Below the pieces are notes generated by a model that saw nothing but the letters and a program-made list of their open reading frames with translations, was not told the DNA's origin and did no database searches. Below, in pieces: positions 58,996 through 64,000 of a stretch of 64,000 bases of DNA; within the stretch, counting starts at the first letter, position 1, and each line of letters opens with the position of its first letter. This DNA is from Botrytis cinerea B05.10 (lineage: Eukaryota; Ascomycota; Leotiomycetes; Helotiales; Sclerotiniaceae): contig NC_037320.1 of NCBI RefSeq assembly GCF_000143535.2, positions 434,001-498,000 of the forward strand, written 5' to 3'. Made by a program: the position numbers and the translations under genes.

Positions 58996-59578
58996 AGGAA
59001 GATAGGAATTGCATGGGATAACCCTTTTTCATAGCAGTCAAAATACACTCGATTTGTAAATCTAAGATACCGCATGATTTTTGAATTCAAATTGATGAAT
59101 GAAAAAACAATGCTAGAATTACGCTATAAAGCACATTGAGTGACACTTTAGACTCTTCTTTGCTAAAACCATTGTAATCACTATCATTTGTATGCATTGA
59201 TCAAATGCTGCTCCGCAAAAGTCACATTATGAGTTGAAAAGCTCGAACAATCTAGACTGCTCGTTCTGCACATGAGAAATAACAAATTGTATTTGCTAGT
59301 TGCTAAGCTGGTACTCCTTCCTGTGACACACTGAGTTCGCTCGCGTAATTTAAACACATCGTACATTGTGTGTCCAAAGTGGTCGAAACAAAGTCAAGAA
59401 TACAGATAAAAGTAAAAATCAACAACCAACAATCCGTCTCCGCAACCCCATCATCTAAACTGTAATACATGAAAATTCAGGAGCAACTTAATCTTAGGAT
59501 CAAGGATCTTTCAGATCTGTGAGATCCAAAAATCCTCAACATCCAGATTAAGCGCAAGCATAGAATTTCGCGAATCCT
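58996..59578. other. intergenic between convergent genes, nothing recognised
   Basis: AT-rich 3' flanks of the 57096 gene and the hydrophobin. No coding signal. Confidence 0.5.
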
Positions 59579-59979
59579 CTATGAATTATCTGGAGAACTG
59601 CAAATAAGACCTTGGCCCAACTATTCGAGAAATTAGTGTCCAGACCCCGTCAAAATATCAAGACAACTCACGACAGGAAGATCGCAGCACATGTTGATTT
59701 TTCCAACATCGGCGCAGACATCACTGAAAGATTTAATATCTGTGTATGCAGCTGGTGCTGTTTGGCATTGAGTTAGTGACTTGCTATGATTATGGGAAGG
59801 GAATACATACGAGCCTCGCAGTCTAGATCAGCTACACCAAGGACATCAACGTCGCAGCATTGGGGATTACCGCTGCTGCAGATAGCATCTTGTCGAGATG
59901 TAAGGGTTGTAGGCATTGCGAGGGCAGATGCGAATAGGGCAGTCATGCTGACTATGGTGCTAATTCTTGAGAAAAACAT
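59579..59979 (-). CDS. class II hydrophobin, 98 aa, three exons
   Basis: Hydrophobins are secreted amphipathic proteins that coat aerial hyphae and spores. Exons are 59979-59811, 59757-59672 and 59620-59579, with introns GTATGT..AACAG and GTGAGT..AATAG in phase. A signal peptide (residues 1-21) is followed by eight cysteines at 34, 41, 42, 54, 71, 80, 81 and 92. The spacing CC-X11-C-X16-C-X8-CC-X10-C is the class II pattern, and QCCDVDVLGVADLDC is the family core block. The first gap is only six residues, shorter than the usual nine or ten, and the tail after the last Cys is short. The ATG at 59979 is the one directly before the signal peptide. The third exon (14 codons including stop) carries the last Cys. 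Confidence 0.94.
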
Positions 59980-60099
59980 GTTGACGAAGGATTTTGTGTA
60001 ATTATTTTGGTGAAAGAAAAAGTTGTTTTCTTGAAGTTTGTTGTGATGATGAGACTGAGAGTGAATTGATGATGATTCTGAAGAGGAAACTTCTTGCAC

Positions 60100-60105
60100 T
60101 TTATA
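60100..60105 (-). promoter_or_regulatory. TATA box of the hydrophobin gene
   Basis: TATAAA on the minus strand is about 120 bases upstream of the hydrophobin ATG, within ACTTATAAAGTGC. Position and consensus both fit a highly expressed gene. Confidence 0.5.
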
Positions 60106-62382
60106 AGTTTTCCTGAACCCTTTCCTCTTACTCCCCTGATGGTCAATATAGCCCAGCTATGTCTCAGGACAGGTACATGATGTCAGCTCATGAATTTTCT
60201 TGTTATTCAACGCAATTGTTTAACACGAGGTGATGATAGCACATAGCATGCTATACCCTATTTTTGAGAATGATATCGATAAGCACAGCAAAAGTAATGA
60301 TATCCAAGGAATTTACGTGGTGATCACTGGAGAACTCGGTTATGAGAAAAGAAATATAGACCTGGATGTGGATTACCAAAGACCAATCCCATGGACTGCC
60401 ATCGGTTCCTGACATACACTGCCACCAAGTACGAGCCACTTTTCGGAATGCCGAGTTCAGCTTTCCATGGGCAGAGGGCAGGAGGGAAAGGTTTACCACC
60501 CGGCGATCAGCGACTTGCAGCATGATTTATTGGTAAATATGGCTCGGGCTGAACAAAATCATCTGCGCACCAAAATGAAATATCTTTTTAAAAATTCAAT
60601 TTTTAATCAACCAACCAATATTGATATTCCACTATCGAATGGATCATTCCGAAGCTCATGATTGATTGGCTGTTTGAATTTTACGTGATTCCGAACATAT
60701 CGGTAGCAATTGTGGCGTATATGTTTACATGTGTTTTTCGAAGATTCTCTCGAGATTCTCTATGGTGATGTGCCCCGTGCACAGAAGTTCGTTCAGCTCA
60801 AGGACGGGACGTAGCCGTTGTGGAGAATTTATAGTACTATAGCTGCTGATGTTCAGGGGTCCGCCGTCCCCATACCTCAAATCTTGGCGCGATCATCGTG
60901 ATGCATTGCCGGGATTGAAGTGTCAATCTGTCAATTTTATATTGTTATGCGACGTCTATCTTAACGACGAATGTCGAGACAGCTATAGCCTCGTGGACGA
61001 TTGGCGAATGATGATGCTCAACGACTCAATTTTGATCGTTCTCGGAATATGATCGTATGATAATGAGCAAGCTTCCTGTATTGGCATAACACATCATACC
61101 ATAACAAGTATTGAAGGCCTACTAGAGCACCAATGATGTTGTGTGAAGGCTATTTCTGGTATGCAGATAGAGAACCGGTTTTGTCAGAATAGAAACCATG
61201 CCTGCTTTCAAGCAAGGAAAAATCCGAAATGAAGACTCAACCGTGTGGCAAACATGCAATAGCATGTTGAACTATGGTAAAGGTCCTCAAAATGCATTTG
61301 TTGGTCGATATGTGGCAAAGCTTTTGCTCCGGTATTTTCAATGCAGGCCACATAAGAACCGTAGCGATACCCCCGATTGGTCAATTGGTGCGAATTGAGC
61401 ATTCAAAAAAGGCAACTCTGCCCGAAAGATCGACATTTTCTCCTTTCTTTCGCTTACCCAGATATAGAATTCTGGAAATGGATAGGATTTGTTGGTCCCA
61501 ACTAAAATGAGATATATCGTCCGCGTTAATGGTTCGTCATAGATGACAAGGTTGTATGCTGGCAAGAAACATCTTGATAAGTCGAATTTTTTCATTCGAC
61601 TTACATTTGTGTGGGAAATATGATATTTTAGAACAAGTAACGACGGCAGGTCAAAGATTCGTCGAGAAGCATTTGACGTCGACGCTAGTAGTTTCGCGTG
61701 CAGTGGGTAGCTTACTTGAAAAGTCACGCATAAATCACGTGCAATATGTATATTCTTTCCTATCCATGCTAATCACCATCGTAAGATTTTTTAAACTCCA
61801 ATTATATCCCAAAGAAAACCCTAGATAAACTTGGCAAACTTTGATAGAATGCATACAAAAAATGCTTCGATGCTAATGTCTAGATTTACAGGCGCTTTTA
61901 TGAACAACCCGGAACGGCTACGCCCTAACGTCACTTCATCCACTCAATATCATAGAGATCGAGGTCGAAAGCAGTATCTATTTCTTCTACCTAAAGCTTT
62001 CATCATTATTCAGTACTGTTAGATAAGTAAATCTATCCCAATACCTGCAATGAAATTGACAATGTTTGGCTGAATGAATTATAAACCCGATGACCATCTA
62101 CATTCAAAAAGTCCAATGTTTGTCCCCCGTTTTTCCTGTCTAATCAATGTTCCACTCTTAGATATCCAATCGCAGAGTGTTTGATATGAGCGTCATATCT
62201 ATCCCTAGTATTCCTTCGCATCCGACCAAGATATTGATTCTTATTCCCAGCTCTCGTCATCTGGGTAAAGAATGCAGAGATTAGTGATGAAGTTGGAAAG
62301 ATATGCCAAGGTTTATACATGCATGAGAACCAAGGAAATTTTAAGACACCTACTGTTCGACACCGTGCAGGTACTTTCAGAA
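60106..62382. other. gene-poor AT-rich stretch
   Basis: No frame has a motif or clear splice support. The longest (61338-61727, minus) has no ATG-supported family resemblance. The left end includes the hydrophobin upstream region. Confidence 0.45.
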
Positions 62383-62860
62383 TTATTCTTCATACAAAAC
62401 TTTGTGTAGCAACATGTGCTTCGCCATTGTGTCCCTATTTTTCTTCTCATCGGCTTCGTGTTGCTTATTCTTCTTATCAACATCACAAAGCTCGCGCTGG
62501 ATTTTTCCAACTTTAAAGATTGTTTGTTCCTTCAGCAAGGCTTGCTCCTCTTGCCATAGTGCTGCAATTTGTTGCACGTGTTTCTGAATCTTTATCTGGA
62601 AGTCTTCGATTTATTTTTGGTGTTCGCGAATTGTATGTTGAATTTCTGCGAGTGTGTTTTTGGATTGAGTGGGTTGTTGAGTGGCAGCTTTGAGGGCTCT
62701 GGAGTCAAACTGCAGAGTGGTATGCTAGTTAAAATCTGGGCTTTTATTGCAAGTGATGAGGAGGAAGAGAGTAAAACGCAAAGGGCGGTTTGCATAGTTG
62801 GATTGAGCTCACCACCTGTCCGGCATAGTTGCCTCCCACTTCGTTGTTGTTGAGCTTCAT
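62383..62860 (-). pseudogene. coiled-coil gene interrupted by one in-frame TAA
   Basis: The first exon runs from the ATG at 62860 to 62813 (16 codons), then an intron 62812-62725 (donor GTGAGC, acceptor AACTAG), then a frame that continues to TAA at 62383. It is broken once by TAA at 62611-62613, 37 codons into exon 2. Both sides read as one continuous charged coiled coil: TLAEIQHTIREHQK before the stop, IEDFQIKIQKHVQQIAALWQ after it, then Lys/Glu/Asp-rich heptads. A single C-to-T change (CAA to TAA) would explain the break. If the stop is real the product is a 53-aa fragment. Alternatives are a sequencing error, readthrough, or a short functional gene. The family is not recognised. Confidence 0.5.
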
Positions 62861-64000
62861 GGTTACTGCTTGAAAGTTCGAGTTGTAGTTGTAATCTAAT
62901 GTACACGACTTTGAAAGTTACAAGAGACTTAAGATCAGACAAGCTTTTGACGTTGAAGGCGCATAGAACTAATAAGGTCGAGGAAGAATTTAAGGAGAAT
63001 AGGTAGTAAGGAAGCAGGAAAACATTGAATTCATGATCGGTGAATGCCCCCCGTGTTAAAGATGTGAGTTGTATGTTCAAATTACCTGTTCCTTATTCAA
63101 AGTTTTCTTATCTGAATACTTGTTTGGTCTGGGTATCCAGAACCTACGCAGTGAATGATTCCCCAATTTTGCACCCAGCCACTGACCCACATTTTTCAAA
63201 ATGTTGTTTAAGCGACGACAGTGAATGAAGCATGTATAAAGTGAAGATATACTCCCAAACCAATCACCAACAGACTCCACTCACTCACTCACGCATTCAA
63301 AAATTCACAACCACCACCAAAAGATGAATATTCTTCCTTTAAAAAACAAAACAAAAAGGTGGTTGTAACCGCATCATCCCCTGATTAAGAGACTCTTGAT
63401 GATGAGGTCAGGCGTTCAGACTAATTGACGCTGGCCGAAGAGTGAGAACCATAGGCAGCCCACATCGTTAGAAACGCTTTTGTGAAGGCTCTTCGCGTAG
63501 TTGAATTATATATTAGAGTAACTTCACGCCGCTATATTAATGGATAGTGATGCCACAGGAAGGAAGTTGCCGTCACTGCACCAATGTGGGAAGAGATAGA
63601 ATATTTTACGCAGATGAACTTCATTTAATGCTATCTTTTTCAAGATAAAAGACCATGAGACATTTCCATGACCCGACCAAACTGTACTATCCGTATTGAT
63701 GGCCACTCCCGTGCTCTAGCATTAGTATCGCACATACTGACTTTTGTATTTGTTTCTGAGATCTGGATATGGGGTACTGTTAGTAGTGCTTGAGTGGAAT
63801 TGGAGGCGGAAACGGAATAAATCTGATCAGAAGATACATACATCCATAAGCCATGGTCTGAGTTGTTTCCTTTTTGATAACCTCATGGATCTGCCTCGCG
63901 CTTTATCTGCAGCAATATATTTTGCTTCAGACACATCTGACTCTCGGTCTCCTGAAGCATAACCTCCATCTTATCCGCGAACTCCTTCTTTGCACTATCT
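62861..64000. other. intergenic to window end, nothing recognised
   Basis: Upstream region of the interrupted coiled-coil gene, then AT-rich DNA. A short frame open near the right edge (63744-63962) has no motif. Confidence 0.45.

Noticed and set aside
61338..61727. 129-codon minus-strand frame
   Set aside because: It has mixed composition without a motif or neighbouring splice sites. That length is expected by chance in a window of this size.

Overview
The window looks like a chromosomal segment of a filamentous ascomycete. Genes are cut by short introns of about 45-100 bases with GT..AG ends and CTAAC/CTGAC-like branch points. Intergenic DNA is AT-rich and long. The gene set includes a class II hydrophobin, GH55 and GH53 secreted hydrolases, an A-T-R NRPS-like enzyme, a 2EXR pair and a GPI-anchored Cys-rich wall protein. 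The overall style suggests Leotiomycetes, probably Sclerotiniaceae (Botrytis/Sclerotinia type). That is an inference, because no database search could be run. No tRNA, rRNA, CRISPR or intact transposon was recognised.

Layout. 1-3.5 kb: gene-poor AT-rich DNA. 3.5-7.5 kb: three unknown proteins. 8.4-9.6 kb: amidoligase 1 (-). 10.2-11.0 kb: six-exon calmodulin-like gene (-). 12.0-13.4 kb: single-span membrane protein (+). 14.2-15.0 kb: 2EXR protein 1 (+). 15.5-17.2 kb: secreted S33-type alpha/beta hydrolase (+), with a TATA box inside a near-perfect palindrome. 18.0-18.6 kb: small secreted protein (+). 19.3-20.1 kb: riboflavin synthase (-). 21.6-21.9 kb: small hydrophilic protein (+). 22.1-23.5 kb: Bcs1-like AAA ATPase (-). 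25.3-27.6 kb: sulfate permease (+). 27.6-30.6 kb: gene desert. 30.6-33.3 kb: GH55 glucanase (+), with a GC-AG intron. 34.5-35.3 kb: 2EXR protein 2 (-). 36.5-39.7 kb: large amidoligase 2 (-). 41.2-41.9 kb: GPI wall protein (-). 42-47 kb: mostly non-coding, with one or two doubtful small genes. 47.1-48.9 kb: MFS transporter (+). 50.4-53.8 kb: NRPS-like A-T-R enzyme (+). 54.1-55.3 kb: GH53 galactanase (-). 57.1-59.0 kb: unknown gene with an in-frame stop and two possible C-termini (+). 59.6-60.0 kb: class II hydrophobin (-). 62.4-62.9 kb: coiled-coil gene broken by a stop (-). The remainder is gene-poor.

How the genes relate. Several products act outside the cell or in the wall: GH55, GH53, the S33-type hydrolase, the hydrophobin, the GPI protein and the small secreted protein. 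That fits a plant-associated saprotroph or pathogen. The MFS transporter and the NRPS-like reductase lie side by side on the same strand and may form a minimal secondary-metabolite pair. Riboflavin synthase, Bcs1 and sulfate permease are housekeeping. The most unusual content is two divergent amidoligase paralogues 27 kb apart, each in the neighbourhood of a 2EXR paralogue, plus a gene whose 3' end reads as two quite different, plausible proteins depending on one intron. For multi-exon genes the start and end span the whole CDS, and exon coordinates are in the evidence. All splice sites were assigned by eye.
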